Shown: positions 35,087-44,849, numbered from the stretch's first letter. The stretch: 64,000 nt of DNA from Sphingopyxis macrogoltabida (GCF_001314325.1 NZ_CP009429.1:744501-808500), one strand, 5' to 3'. Notes: generated by a model from the letters alone, not told the origin. Program-made: numbers and translations.

Positions 35087-35773
35087 CACCCTATCTCTCC
35101 CTGTCTCGATTTTTTCGTTTCTTGCGCGAACCCGTCCTTGTCCCCGATTGTCGATGTTCAAAAATGGGGCAGCTCGCCGAGCTGCCCCGAGTTTGAGGAG
35201 TGGCCAGAAGGAGATTTCCGGAGAGGAAAAGATTCTCGCCGCTCGGCTGGAAGATGAGCAGTTTTTCGGCATTTGGTAAAGAACTTTATTATGGCACTTT
35301 ATTATTTTGCTCGGGGCGGTGGGAGGTGTGCCATCTCAGATCCGAAGATATCAGTTTATACATCCGATGCTTGCTGTCAGCGCTTCAGCCTTGGCGCGGT
35401 CGAGCGCGCGCCGACGACTTTTGGATGCGGCTGCGGTACGGCATGCCCGATCCGGAGCGCATGACCCGCGTGGTCGAAAGTTGGATAGCAGTGCAAAAGG
35501 CCGGGCTCTGATCCCGGCTGGTGGAAACCAGGGGGTCAGGTCAGTTCACCTATTCCTTCCCGTTCATTTTAGAGTCATCAAGATCGTATTAACCACGTCA
35601 CGGTCCCTGCCGGGCAGGGCTTTCACGTGGGGGCATCCATGACCAGAACCAAACCATCCCTTAAGTCAGCTATCCTGTTGGCCAAATAGGATCAAGGCGA
35701 CCGGCGCACCAATTTACCTCGTGACTGAGCCATGTGCGCGCGAAAACCGTCACCACTTCGATGGGGATTCGAC
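35087..35773. other. Non-coding stretch upstream of the TonB receptor
   Basis: No gene here is convincing. A frame at 35200-35511 ends in a plausible-looking ADDFWMRLRYGMPDPERM segment, but the rest looks random, so it may be a remnant of an unknown gene. The part near 35087-35165 should hold the receptor's leader and perhaps its promoter. A terminator-like hairpin lies at 35166-35188. I see nothing in 35520-35770 beyond possible IS debris. Confidence 0.4.
35166..35188 (-). terminator. Rho-independent-type hairpin upstream of the TonB receptor
   Basis: GGGGCAGCTCG and CGAGCTGCCCC (11-bp arms, 1-nt centre) are followed on the minus strand by ATTTTT. It lies 80 nt before the receptor start. 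It is either the terminator of a lost upstream minus-strand gene or a leader attenuator of the receptor gene. Confidence 0.7.
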
Positions 35774-36031
35774 ATGACATTGCCATTTCACATGCCGTCC
35801 ACAATCCGCCTTTCGGGTGTAGGTCTTGCCGCTTGTGCGATTGCCACGATTGCTGCCGCAAGTGCGCAGGCGCTACCACTATCCAGCTTCAAGGATCAGG
35901 GCGTCGACCATATCTTTGGCAGCTACGCCCCGCGCGGCGACTGCTCAAAGGAACCGCGCGTAACCATCGATGAAAAGGGCAGGTCGCGTCCGTCAAGGTG
36001 GTGTAATTTCGGCTGTGGCCGTGGGCCATCG

Positions 36032-37246
36032 TCAGGCGGCTTTGGCGGTGATGTGTAGGGGCTGATTTTCCTCCTCGATCATGGGTTGGTTGAGTTCGGC
36101 CATGCCTTCGATCTGCATGTATCGGTGCTGGAGCTGCCACTCGTCGTTCTGCTCCATCAGCACAGCCCCGACGAGGCGGATGATGCTGTCTTCGTTCGGG
36201 AAGATTCCGACGACGTCGGCGCGGCGCTTGACCTCCTTGTTGAGCCGCTCGAGCGGATTGGTTGAGTGTAACTTCGTGCGGTGCTGGGTGGGAAAGCCGG
36301 TGTAGGCGAGCACGTCGGTTTCGGCCTCGTCCATGCAGGCGCCGAGCTTGGGCCAACGGGTGCGCAACTGGTCGGCGACCTGTCGCCAGACCTGCGTTGC
36401 GCTTTTCTGATCGGGCTGCAGGAAGACCTGGCGGATCGCGGCGGCGACGACAGTGTTCTGGCCCTTGGGCACATAGGACAGGGCATTGCGCATGAAGTGC
36501 ACCCGGCAGCGCTGCCAGGTGGCGCCCATGACGCGGGTGATCGCGCCCTTGAGGCCCTCGTGAGCATCGGAGATGACCAGCTTCACGCCGGTAAGACCGC
36601 GCCGAACAAGGTCCTTCAGGAAGTCGGACCAGAAGACCTCCGCTTCCGAGGGGCCGATATGCAGGCCGACGATCTCGCGCCGGCCCTCGGTGTTGACGGC
36701 CATGGCGATTATTGCGGCAACGCTGATGATCCGCCCGCCTTCGCGTACCTTGAGATAGGTGGCATCGAGCCAGAGATACGGCCATTCGCCGGTGAGCGGG
36801 CGTTTCAGAAAGGCATGGACGCGCTCGTCAATGTCCTTGCAAAGCTTGGAGACGGTGGACTTGGAGATGCCGGTCATGCCCATGGCCTGGACGAGTTCAT
36901 CGACCCGCCGGGTGCTGACCCCGCCGATCCACGCTTCCTGGATCACCGCAACCAGCGCTTTCTCGACCATCTTGCGGGGCTCAAGGAAGCCCGGAAAGTA
37001 GGACCCAGCACGCAGCTTGGGGATTTTCAGGTTCAGCGTGCCTACCCGGGTATCCAGCGAACGGTCGCGATAGCCGTTGCGCCAGGTCGCGCGCTCGCTG
37101 CTGCGTTCGTGGCGACCCGCGCCGATCAGGCCATCAACGTCGGCCTCCATGATCAGCTGCAGCACGTTCTCGGCGATGGTGCGCAAAAAATCCGGTTGGC
37201 CGCCCTTCGCAGCAAGCTCTTCGATCAGTAATCTGTCCTCGGTCAT
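36032..37246 (-). CDS. IS256-family (mutator-type) transposase
   Basis: 404-residue DDE transposase. ATG at 37246 follows GAGGAG; the frame is open to 37363. Motifs are RATWRNGYRDRSLDTRVGTL, LKIPKLRAGSYFPGFLEPRK, the first Asp in WPYLWLDATYLKVREGG, the second in LVISDAHEGLKGAI, and the Cys/His block WQRCRVHFMRNALSYVPKG, with a Glu in TNPLERLNKEVKRRADVVGI. It appears full length and active. Confidence 0.95.
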   Translation of the reverse strand: MTEDRLLIEELAAKGGQPDFLRTIAENVLQLIMEADVDGLIGAGRHERSSERATWRNGYRDRSLDTRVGTLNLKIPKLRAGSYFPGFLEPRKMVEKALVAVIQEAWIGGVSTRRVDELVQAMGMTGISKSTVSKLCKDIDERVHAFLKRPLTGEWPYLWLDATYLKVREGGRIISVAAIIAMAVNTEGRREIVGLHIGPSEAEVFWSDFLKDLVRRGLTGVKLVISDAHEGLKGAITRVMGATWQRCRVHFMRNALSYVPKGQNTVVAAAIRQVFLQPDQKSATQVWRQVADQLRTRWPKLGACMDEAETDVLAYTGFPTQHRTKLHSTNPLERLNKEVKRRADVVGIFPNEDSIIRLVGAVLMEQNDEWQLQHRYMQIEGMAELNQPMIEEENQPLHITAKAA

Positions 37247-37324
37247 CGGGAACTCCTCTTCGTCACGGTTGAAGTGTGCAAACTCCACCATAACGATGAA
37301 CCCGGTGGCCACCAGCGACGCCGC

Positions 37325-37356
37325 ATTCCGGGGTGGGGCATGCCCCACCCCGGAAT
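37325..37356. repeat. Perfect 32-bp palindrome upstream of the IS256 transposase
   Basis: Centre GGGGCATGCCCC, extending to ATTCC and GGAAT at the edges without mismatch. It lies between the right end of the element and the transposase start. It could block transcription entering from the host gene or hide the ribosome-binding site in read-through RNA. Confidence 0.75.
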
Positions 37357-37526
37357 ACACCATCGCCTACACCGGAAATTACACCACGAGCGCGGACGCT
37401 AACAAAAGGGCATGACGTTCCGCGCCAATGGTCGGGAAATAAAGCCCCCTCGGGTGGAATATGCTCTCACCTTCATGGGCCAGAGCTATGACGGCATCAT
37501 GGCAGTATTTTTTCCCTTTCCAGTTA

Positions 37527-38380
37527 GGGCTGAGACTCATTCAGAGCCAGAAGGCCAAGGTAGTGACCAGCGCGACGGCTGACAGGAAGTTGGCGGCGAG
37601 CTTGTCGTAGCGTGTGGCGATCCGACGGAAGTCTTTGATCCGGCAGAAGGCATTTTCGATGAGGTGCCGGCTACGGTAGCGGTGCTGATCGTATCGGATG
37701 GCTCGCTTGCGGTTGCGGCGACCCGGAATGACGGGGCTGGTGCCATTCTCGCGCAAGGACGTCCGCAGCCGGTTTGCGTCGTAGCCCTTGTCGCCGAGCA
37801 GGTAGCGCATCGGTCCGGCGCGTTCGAGCAGTGCCGGTGCAGCCTTCACATCGCTGACATTGCCCGCCGTCAGCATAAGGGCATAGGGGCGGCCGAGAAC
37901 GTCGGTCAGGGCATGGATCTTGGTTGTCCAGCCGCCGCGAGAACGACCGATCGCCTGCGTCTGGCGCCCCCTTTTCCACCAAAGGCCGAGCGCTGGGCTT
38001 TGATGTAGGTGCTATCGATCGCCGTGCTCTTCGTCACCGCACCCGCCCCTGCCAAGGCATCGAGCAACTTCGTCCAGAACCCCCGCCGCGACCAGCGGTT
38101 GAAGCGGTTGTAGACCGTCGTCGATGGTCCATAGTCTGCCGGACAGTCGCACCACCGGCAGCCGGATTTCAGTACATGAAGGATGCCCGAAATCACCCGC
38201 CGGTCATCGACCCGTCGCGCACCAGGCTGGTTCCGGGGCAAGTACGGCTCGATCGCCAGCCAAGCTTCGTCCGACAACCAGAATAAAGAACGCGACATCG
38301 TGAAGGGCCTCCCGCTGCGGTGAAGGCCCTTTGAATCAATACATACAAGCAATTTCAAGAGGCTGATTGGGTTTTAACCC
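37527..38380 (-). mobile_element. IS5-family element (IS427-like)
   Basis: About 854 bp. The ends share 14 of 19 inner positions as inverted repeats (AGGGCTGAGACTCATTCAG on the left and AGGGTTAAAACCCAATCAG on the right). TA is present at both junctions (37525-37526 and 38381-38382), fitting a 2-bp duplication. Removal restores the secreted-protein frame. It carries one transposase gene read by -1 frameshift. Confidence 0.85.
37541..38298 (-). CDS. IS5-family transposase, two frames joined by -1 frameshift
   Basis: First frame (38298 down): SRSLFWLSDEAWLAIEPYLP, DDRRVISGILHVLKSGCRW, then IDSTYIKAQRSAFGGKGG. The DDE core continues in the -1 frame: AIGRSRGGWTTKIHALTD, YLLGDKGYDANRLR, and HLIENAFCRIKDFRRIATRY. 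The switch falls at AAAAGGGGG near 37965-37975, a slippery run typical of two-frame IS5 elements. Probably active. Confidence 0.88.
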
Positions 38381-39383
38381 TAGCAGCAATGATTTTGGTC
38401 GGGTTCTCATGTATGTGAACGACGACGAGAAGCGCGGTGTCATCCGCTTTGAATCCGATCTGCCGCGCGGCCAACGCCCGGCTTCTTTCCATGCGGCCTT
38501 CACGGGTGGCGGCCCGTTCACGCTCTGCCAGGGCAGCGCTCTTGCTGGCACGCCACTGCCGCCACGGCCTGAGCCGGCGGTGGCCGTGCAAGGCATTCCA
38601 GCGGAATGGACCAATCTCGCCAGCCTCGTCGGCAAATATCCGGGAAGCTACGCCAAGGACAATATCGACCTGTTCGATAAGGGTACCTTGGCTGCGGCAT
38701 TGAAGGCCCGGATGGGGCCGAAGATGGCTGCGCTGCGGACCAATCTCTCAGCCGTCTCGCCATTGCAGCGGGCTGGGAACTATTACTATCTTTCCGGCAA
38801 TGCGCAGCATCAGGGCGGTGTGGAGCAGGCCTATATAATAATAGACCCGGCGCGCCGTGCGGTGCAGGTGGGCCTTTGGGAGCGCGGCAAGCTAACAGTT
38901 TATCCGTCTGCTTCGGGCGTTAGGCTGCCGATTGCGCCGGAAATCAAGACGCTGTTGGACAAAAGCCCGCCCGAAACGGCAGTGCCGCTTCCCGGTACAC
39001 CCTGGGAAGTTGTACCGGTGCAAGGTCGCGCGCCCATGGCTTATGTGAGCGCCGCGGCATCGCCCAACATCGAAGCCCTCAGTCTCTATTGTGAAGGCGG
39101 AAAGCCCTACATGGCGATGCTGCTCAACAAGCCCTCCGCCGACAATGCGATGACGATGACGTGGAACTTCTCCGGTCGGCTCGTTAGCATATCCGTTCAG
39201 CGCGCCAATGCGAACGGCACTCAATGGATCGGCGGCGTGACGGGTACGCAACTTGTTCCCCTGCTCATGCAGCAAAGCGGGACGGTGATGCTACGTATCA
39301 ACGGGCGGCTGGAAGGCGAAGCCTCGCTCAGCAATTCAATTGCAGTGCTGCGCGATACCCTGCGGGGATGCGTGCGGCTCTGA

Positions 39384-39796
39384 CCTGTAAGAACGGCGCC
39401 GCCTCCATTTCAGGTGCTCTGCCACCTGAATTCTGGACCAGTTGCGGTTAGAGTTTTCCGCCGTAGATATCATTGGCTGGGCGAGGAGTTAGAGCGGGAT
39501 GACATTTGGCTGATTCAAAGGGGATTCTTTTTTGGGCGGTTTTCTGATTCATATGTGGACGCCCCCTATGGCAAGGGCTTTGTGGTCGCGATGGCTTTGA
39601 TCGGTTGCTTTCATATGTCCGGCCTGTTTGTGCGGCGTTTTGAGTGCCGCTGGCCTTGATGGAAATCCGCCGGTGAGGTCCCTAATCAAGTTGGCGCGCG
39701 GTTGAAGCGCATTGAATCAGACGGGTTGGTTTCACCATTGGCTCGATCGTTACTCATCATTGACTGCCACTGCCAATTCGGTTGTTCGGTATTCTG
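39384..39796. other. Gap between the secreted-protein gene and the second IS110
   Basis: 413 nt without a supportable gene. A short frame at 39414-39659 has no recognisable content. The right part presumably includes the non-coding end of the IS110 element, whose boundary I cannot place. No terminator-like hairpin was seen. Confidence 0.4.
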
Positions 39797-40819
39797 TTAG
39801 GTCGTCAGTTGATAGGGCCCATAGGCTTCCTTCCGGGTCAGCACGACCCAGGCGATCCGGGCCAACTTGTTGGCAAGCGCCACGGAGACGACCCTGAACG
39901 GCTTTTTCTCCGAGAGTTTCCTGATCCAGTCGGCCATGGGCGTTGGCTTATCCTTGATGTGGCGCATGACGGCGGTGGCGCCGACGACGAGCAGTCGGCG
40001 CAGATATCGGTCTCCCTGCTTCGAGATGCCACCCAACCTGGTCTTGCCGCCGGTGGAGTGCTGCTGCGGAGTTAGGCCGAGCCAGGCGGCGAATTGCCTT
40101 CCCGACCGGAACTGATCGGGATCGGTGACGATAGCAGCGATCGCGGTTGCCGTGATCACGCCGAGCCCCGGGATCGCGGCGAGCCTGCGAGAGGCCTCGC
40201 TCTCGGCATGCCAGGCCGCGAGTTGCTGGTCGAGCACCGCAATCTGGCTACTGACGCCCATGATCTGACGGATCAGTATCTCTACGGCCGCGCTTGCATA
40301 GGATGGAAAAGCATCTTTGTTGGCCAGCACCTGGTCGGTCAGCTTTGCAAGGTTGGCAATGCCGGGGTTAGTGACGAAGCCCAGTTCCGCCAGATGCGCG
40401 CGCAGGGCATTGGCGAGCATAGTGCGCTGGCGCACGAGCAGGGACCGGGCGCGATGGGTCATGAGGATGGCCTGCTGCTCGACTGTCTTGACGGGCACGA
40501 ACCGCATCGTCGGACGCTGCACGGCTTCGCAGATCGCTTCGGCATCGAGGGCGTCGCTCTTGCCGCGCTTCACATAGGCCTTCACGTAGGATGGTGGGAT
40601 CAAGCGAACCTCGTGTCCCATCTCGGCGAGCGTGCGTGCCCAGTAATGTGCCGTTCCGCACGCCTCAATGCCAATCAGGCATGGCGACAGCTTCGAAAAG
40701 AACGGCAGCATCTGCTTGCGGTGCAGCTTCTTCACCAGCACCGTGGCGCCGTTCTCATCGACGCCGTGCGCCTGGAAAACGCTCTTCGCCAGATCCAGTC
40801 CTATCGTCGCAATCCTCAT
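39797..40819 (-). CDS. IS110-family transposase, second type
   Basis: 340-residue IS110/IS1111-type recombinase, distinct from the one at 30081-31385. The DEDD domain shows TIGLDLAKSVFQAHGVDENG, LIGIEACGTAHYWARTLAEM and GKSDALDAEAICEAVQRP. The C-terminal domain has LAAIPGLGVITATAIAAIV, FAAWLGLTPQQHSTGGKTRL and GGISKQGDRYLRRLLVVGA with the catalytic Ser. Full length and probably active. Element ends not defined. Confidence 0.93.
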   Translation of the reverse strand: MRIATIGLDLAKSVFQAHGVDENGATVLVKKLHRKQMLPFFSKLSPCLIGIEACGTAHYWARTLAEMGHEVRLIPPSYVKAYVKRGKSDALDAEAICEAVQRPTMRFVPVKTVEQQAILMTHRARSLLVRQRTMLANALRAHLAELGFVTNPGIANLAKLTDQVLANKDAFPSYASAAVEILIRQIMGVSSQIAVLDQQLAAWHAESEASRRLAAIPGLGVITATAIAAIVTDPDQFRSGRQFAAWLGLTPQQHSTGGKTRLGGISKQGDRYLRRLLVVGATAVMRHIKDKPTPMADWIRKLSEKKPFRVVSVALANKLARIAWVVLTRKEAYGPYQLTT

Positions 40820-40932
40820 CGTGAACGCTCCTCTTTCTGTTCGGGTGACCGACTCGCAGCATAGCGGCTGCGGACCGGTGCAGGGGCGTCCACATCATCA
40901 AGCTTTGTGCTGGGATTGGAGGCCAGCAAATC

Positions 40933-41876
40933 ATGTCCAGACCCATATCGACGGATTTACGCGAGCGGCTGGTTTTGGCGGTTTTGCGGGAGGGGATTTC
41001 GGCCCGGGCTGCTGCGGCGCGCTTTGGTGTTTCGGTCAGCAGCGCGATTGTGTGGGTCCGTCGGCACCGTGAGACGGGGAGCGTGGCACCGGGCAAGATC
41101 GGCGGTTACAAGCCCAACATTCTGTCGGGCGCGCATGGCGACTGGCTGGTCGAGCGAGCCAAGTCAGATTTCACCTTGCGCGGACTGGTTGCCGAACTGG
41201 CCGAACGCGGGGTCAGGGTCGACTATGTGCAGGTCTGGCGCTTCGTCCATGCGCGGGGGCTGAGCTTCAAAAAAAAAGCGTTCTTCCCGCCGAACAGCTG
41301 CGCCCCAAGATCGCAAGGCGGCGCGCGCAGTGGCGCAAGTATCAGGGGCGGCTTGATCCCCGGCATCTCGTCTTCATCGACGAGACCTGGGCCAAGACCA
41401 ACATGGCCCCGCTCAGGGGCTGGGCGCCCAAGGGCCAGCGGCTGCACGCCAAGGTGCCCTATGGCCATTGGCGCACCATGACCTTCATCGCCGCGCTGCG
41501 CTGCGACCGGATCGATGCACCGTGCGTCCTCGATCAGCCGATCAACGGGGCCAGCTTTGCCAAATGGGTCGAGCAGTTCCTCGTGCCCACCCTCGCACCG
41601 GGCGACGTCGTCATCATGGACAACCTCTCCAGCCACAAACGTCCAGCTATCCGCCAGGCCATCCGTGCCGCCAAGGCCAAGTTGCTCTACCTGCCACCAT
41701 ATTCGCCCGACCTGAACCCGATCGAGCAGATGTTCTCGAAGCTCAAACACCTGCTGCGAAAGGCCTCCGAGCGAACCGCTGAAAACACCTGGCGACGCAT
41801 CGGATCATTGCTCGATGCCTTCAGCCCACAAGAGTGTGCCAACTACTTCGCCAACTCCGGATATGCATCAACCTAA
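40933..41876 (+). CDS. IS630-family transposase with poly-A -1 frameshift
   Basis: First frame: STDLRERLVLAVLREGISAR with a helix-turn-helix and VQVWRFVHARGLSFKK. At a run of nine As (41269-41277) the reading must slip -1 to continue as SVLPAEQLRPKIARRRAQW, HLVFIDETWAKTNMAPLRGW, VVIMDNLSSHKRPAIRQAI and YLPPYSPDLNPIEQMFSKLK, the DDE core of IS630/Tc1-like enzymes. Programmed slippage is usual in this group, so the gene is probably functional. The element cuts the IS3 OrfB on its right. Confidence 0.88.
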
Positions 41877-41885
41877 TGTCATCCC

Positions 41886-42394
41886 GGTCTAATGTGCGCT
41901 GGCGGCCCGCGCGTAACGAACAGCTCGGCCAGGGCCGCAAGCACGTCGTCGCTCTTGAGCTTGCGCGCGACCGGCAACGCCAGGCACTCCCGGCTCGCCT
42001 CGTCGATGATCGACAGGATCCGGTATTTGCGGCCATCGTGGGTGCGACCCTCGACGAAGTCGTAGGACCAGACATGCCCAGGATACTCGGGCCGAAGCCG
42101 GATGCATGATCCGTCGTTCAGCCACAATCGCCCGCGCTTCGGTTGCCTTTGCGGCACCTTGAGCCCCTCGCGTCGCCAGATGCGCTCGACCCGCTTGCGG
42201 TTCACATGCCACCCCGCGTCGCGCAGCAACGCAGTCACCCGGCGATAGCCATAACGACCATATTGCCGCGCCAGCGCGATGATATCCTCGGTAAGAGCCG
42301 CTTCGTCATCTGCCCCGCGGGGCGCCTTGCGCTGTGTCGACCGGTGCTGCCCAAGCACACGGCACAGCCGCCGCTCGGACACCGGCATCATCAT
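41886..42394 (-). pseudogene. IS3-family OrfB, truncated by the IS630 insertion
   Basis: N-terminal two thirds of an IS3 (IS407-like) transposase: MPVSERRLCRVLGQHRSTQ, YGRYGYRRVTALLRDAGW, GHVWSYDFVEGRTHDGRKYR and SDDVLAALAELFVTRGPPAH. It ends where the second catalytic Asp (DNG) should follow, at the TA dinucleotide 41890-41891 next to the IS630 end. The missing end is not found on the other side of the IS630 gene. Confidence 0.85.
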
Positions 42395-42432
42395 TCTGAT
42401 GTGGTCGATACAGCGCCTTCGGCGCGCGGGGC

Positions 42433-42711
42433 TCAGAAGTTTCCCCGAGCAGCTTCCTGCAGGATCAGTTTGTCCAGCGTCAGGTCAGAGATCGCACGAC
42501 GAAGCCGCGCATTCTCTTTCTCCAGGTCCTTCATTCGCCGCGCCTGATCGGTCTTCAGGCCGCCATATTCCTTGCGCCACCGATAATAGGTCTGCTCGCT
42601 GACCGCGATCCGGCGACACGCTTCTGCGGTCGTCGCACCCTGCGCCAGAACAACCTCCGCTTCACGCAGCTTGCCGATAATCTCTTCCGGGCGATGCTTC
42701 TTGCTCGGCAT
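42433..42711 (-). CDS. IS3-family OrfA
   Basis: 92-residue helix-turn-helix protein, first frame of an IS3 (IS407-like) element: HRPEEIIGKLREAEVVLAQG, CRRIAVSEQTYYRWRKEYGG and a leucine-zipper-like LEKENARLRRAISDLTLDKL. It is intact, but its OrfB partner is truncated, so the element cannot move by itself. Confidence 0.9.
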   Translation of the reverse strand: MPSKKHRPEEIIGKLREAEVVLAQGATTAEACRRIAVSEQTYYRWRKEYGGLKTDQARRMKDLEKENARLRRAISDLTLDKLILQEAARGNF

Positions 42712-42784
42712 TCATAATCTCCTTCGAAATCCAAAATATCATCAATTTTGGACCACTCAGAAGGAGGCAGATCAAAGGCTGGAC

Positions 42785-42931
42785 TGTGCGCTGGTAGTTG
42801 AACGCCTCCGGCGACCGGATCGCCTTCCGGACCACCTTGCGCGATAACCGAAGATCACGGGCGATCACCTTGATCGCCTTGCCAGACGCATGCTCACGCC
42901 GAATCCGAACCACTGTCTCCACTACGAACAT
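42785..42931 (-). pseudogene. IS21-family IstA, N-terminal fragment
   Basis: About 50 residues: MFVVETVVRIRREHASGKAI, KVIARDLRLSRKVVRKAIRS. This is the helix-turn-helix start of IstA. It is cut near 42785 by the IS3 element, after which the frame continues into unrelated sequence. No IstB is present. Confidence 0.8.
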
Positions 42932-43009
42932 CCCGTTCTCGCCAACTAATCAAACCAGTCAGCCGCCTAAATCCTCGGGATGAAGGGTCCTATTGCACGC
43001 TGATCCTCA

Positions 43010-43222
43010 GCCTTGGCCGAAACGATCAATGGCCTTTACAAGGCGGAGGTGATCCACCGGCGAGGTCCGTGGCGATCCTTTGAAGCTGTCGAATATGCCA
43101 CGCTCGAATGGGTCGACTGGTTCAACAACAGGCGGCTGCTCAAGCCTATCGGAAACATCCCGCCCGCTGAAGCCGAAGAACGATATTACGCCATGCTGGA
43201 CGACATCGCCATGGCTGCGTAA
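43010..43222 (+). pseudogene. IS3-family transposase, C-terminal fragment
   Basis: About 70 residues of the end of a second IS3-type transposase: LAETINGLYKAEVIHRRGPW, EYATLEWVDWFNNRRLLKPI and IPPAEAEERYYAM. The Glu in LAETINGLYK is the third catalytic residue. Everything upstream is missing. It marks the boundary of the IS-rich region with the catabolic island. Confidence 0.85.
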
Positions 43223-43430
43223 CTTATGCCAAATGGCCTCCGGCAGTCCCGCGGCGCTTCACTTCATATTCGACGGCGTATACGACCATGCCTTCGACAA
43301 ACGATTTTAACCGGTACAACTGAGGCCGAGCCAGCAAACCCAATCATACACCGCTACGATCGCGACATCATCGATCGGAGAAAGATGCAAAAACCCCTCT
43401 TGACGGTCACGCGACCGTTACAAGTCCACG

Positions 43431-44639
43431 CTATTTTACCAAGTCCTTGGATATGACCTCGCGCTGGATTTCGGAGGCACCGCCGAAAATAGTGCCCGCC
43501 AAACCATTCAGATGCCTACCGACTATTGCCCAACCGTGTTCTGGCACTGGAGCCTCATTGGAAACTGCGAATGCTGGACCATCGAATGCCAAATCAGGCA
43601 GCGCATGGGGCCCAAGGGCTTCCACCGAAGCTTTTTCGATCTCTTGGAGAAGCTCAGAGGCGAGCGTCTTGATGAGCGAAGCTGTCGTGCCGAGACGTTC
43701 TCCGGTCTGTCGCTTTGCGACTAGCCGCATGTCTAGCGCTTCGAGCGCCATCACTCGCGCCTCCAATTCGCCCAATCGAAATTGCCTATCTTTTTCGTCA
43801 ATCAGGCGACTGCCATGGGAATCGCCGACTTCGTTCCGCAGGACATTCTTGAATCGCTCAAGCGCCACGCGCGATCGAACGGATGGCGCGCCGCCGCCTC
43901 GTTCGAATTCAAGCAGGTACTTGGCCTGGTTCCAGCCTTTTCCTTCTTCACCAACGAGGTTTTCGACCGGCACGCGAACGTCGTCGAAGAACACCTGGTT
44001 AACTTCATGATCGCCGCCAAGAGTAATGATCGGTCGAACCGAAACACCCGGTGATTTCATGTCGATGAGGAGAAAGCTGATCCCTTGCTGCTGCCGTTCC
44101 TCCGGCGACGTGCGCGCGAGCACGAAGATCATGTTCGCGAAATGCGCATGGGTCGTCCAGATCTTTTCACCGGTGACGATGTAATGATCGCCATCCCGCA
44201 CGGCCTTCGTCTTCAGGCTGGAAAGGTCAGAGCCGGCGCCAGGCTCGGAAAAGCCCTGGCACCAGTAGTCTTCGCCGGATCGAATGCGAGGTAGATAGAA
44301 CTCCTTCTGCCAGGGTGAACCGAACTCGCAGATGACTGGTCCGACGAGATTGATTCCCATGGGCGCGACGGCAGGAGCGCCACAGAGTGATGCCTCGCTC
44401 TCATAGATATATCGCTGCATGGGAGACCAGCCACATCCGCCGTATTCCCGAGGCCAGGCATGGGTAATCCAGCCCTTCCGGAATAGCGCCTGATGCCATT
44501 CTTTTGACCAGGGGGGATCGACGAATACGCCGGTGGATAACCGACTCGCGCGACGGACGTCCGCCGACAGATGCTCCTCAAGGAAGGATAACACTTCCCG
44601 ACGGAATTCGAGATCCTCTGGGGCTAGATCAATATCCAA
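43431..44639 (-). CDS. Acyl-CoA dehydrogenase (large-subunit type)
   Basis: 402-residue flavin enzyme for alpha,beta-dehydrogenation of an acyl-CoA. The N-terminal helical domain is followed by the FAD/substrate segment YWCQGFSEPGAGSDLSSLKT and GEKIWTTHAHFANMIFVLAR, then FFDDVRVPVENLVGEEGKGW and the end AGTIFGGASEIQREVISKDL. The last motif has Gly where medium-chain enzymes carry the catalytic Glu, as in PimC-like and many steroid-type enzymes that place it elsewhere or work as heteromers. It lies downstream of the enoyl-CoA hydratase on the same strand, now separated by an IS5. A possible partner subunit is the gene at 48977. Confidence 0.9.
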   Translation of the reverse strand: MDIDLAPEDLEFRREVLSFLEEHLSADVRRASRLSTGVFVDPPWSKEWHQALFRKGWITHAWPREYGGCGWSPMQRYIYESEASLCGAPAVAPMGINLVGPVICEFGSPWQKEFYLPRIRSGEDYWCQGFSEPGAGSDLSSLKTKAVRDGDHYIVTGEKIWTTHAHFANMIFVLARTSPEERQQQGISFLLIDMKSPGVSVRPIITLGGDHEVNQVFFDDVRVPVENLVGEEGKGWNQAKYLLEFERGGGAPSVRSRVALERFKNVLRNEVGDSHGSRLIDEKDRQFRLGELEARVMALEALDMRLVAKRQTGERLGTTASLIKTLASELLQEIEKASVEALGPHALPDLAFDGPAFAVSNEAPVPEHGWAIVGRHLNGLAGTIFGGASEIQREVISKDLVK

Positions 44640-44849
44640 GTTTACCTAACCTTCCATGTTTCAGCCATGCCCCGCAGAAAACGTGACAAAGCGCTTCGAA
44701 CCAATAGTGGTCAACCGACGTTGCCGCTAAATTGCGCGATTTCTCCAGTGATACTAAGGTGCCGGGATGCCGATGCATCACACCTTGAAATATCCGGCTA
44801 CGACACCGGTTGAACCGGAATGCGATGAGTCATACCCATCCTATCCTAG

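Larger units (their letters stand above)
35982..37403 (-). mobile_element. IS256-family element with 9-bp target duplication
   Basis: 1422-bp element. The two ends match as inverted repeats with GCGTCCG and, five bases on, GTGGTGTAATTTC in common. AAAAGGGCA flanks both sides (35973-35981 and 37404-37412). The transposase is intact. It disrupts the secreted-protein gene, and its removal restores that frame exactly. Confidence 0.92.
35774..39383 (+). pseudogene. Secreted protein of unknown function, interrupted by IS256 and IS5 elements
   Basis: Three exon-like pieces, 35774-35981, 37413-37526 and 38383-39383, join into one frame of 440 codons when both insertions and one copy of each target duplication are removed. 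The start has a signal peptide (GVGLAACAIATIAAASAQA). The joined text runs VTIDEKG-MTFRANGREIKPP at the first scar and FFPFPV-SSNDFGRVLMYVND at the second. The C-terminal two thirds contain NYYYLSGNAQHQGGVEQAYI and FSGRLVSISVQRANANG, and four or more cysteines. I do not recognise the family. The protein would be periplasmic or surface-exposed if intact. The 3' piece alone has an ATG at 38367, inside the IS end, but no signal sequence. Confidence 0.85.

Noticed and set aside
35200..35511. 103-codon plus-strand frame
   Set aside because: No ribosome-binding site, no recognised domain, and only its last third resembles protein. It overlaps a terminator-like region.
26500..43222. Composite transposon carrying the catabolic island
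   Set aside because: No two IS copies of the same type flank the island in this window; the two IS5 elements (37527 and 44850) differ in sequence, and only one end of the island is visible.
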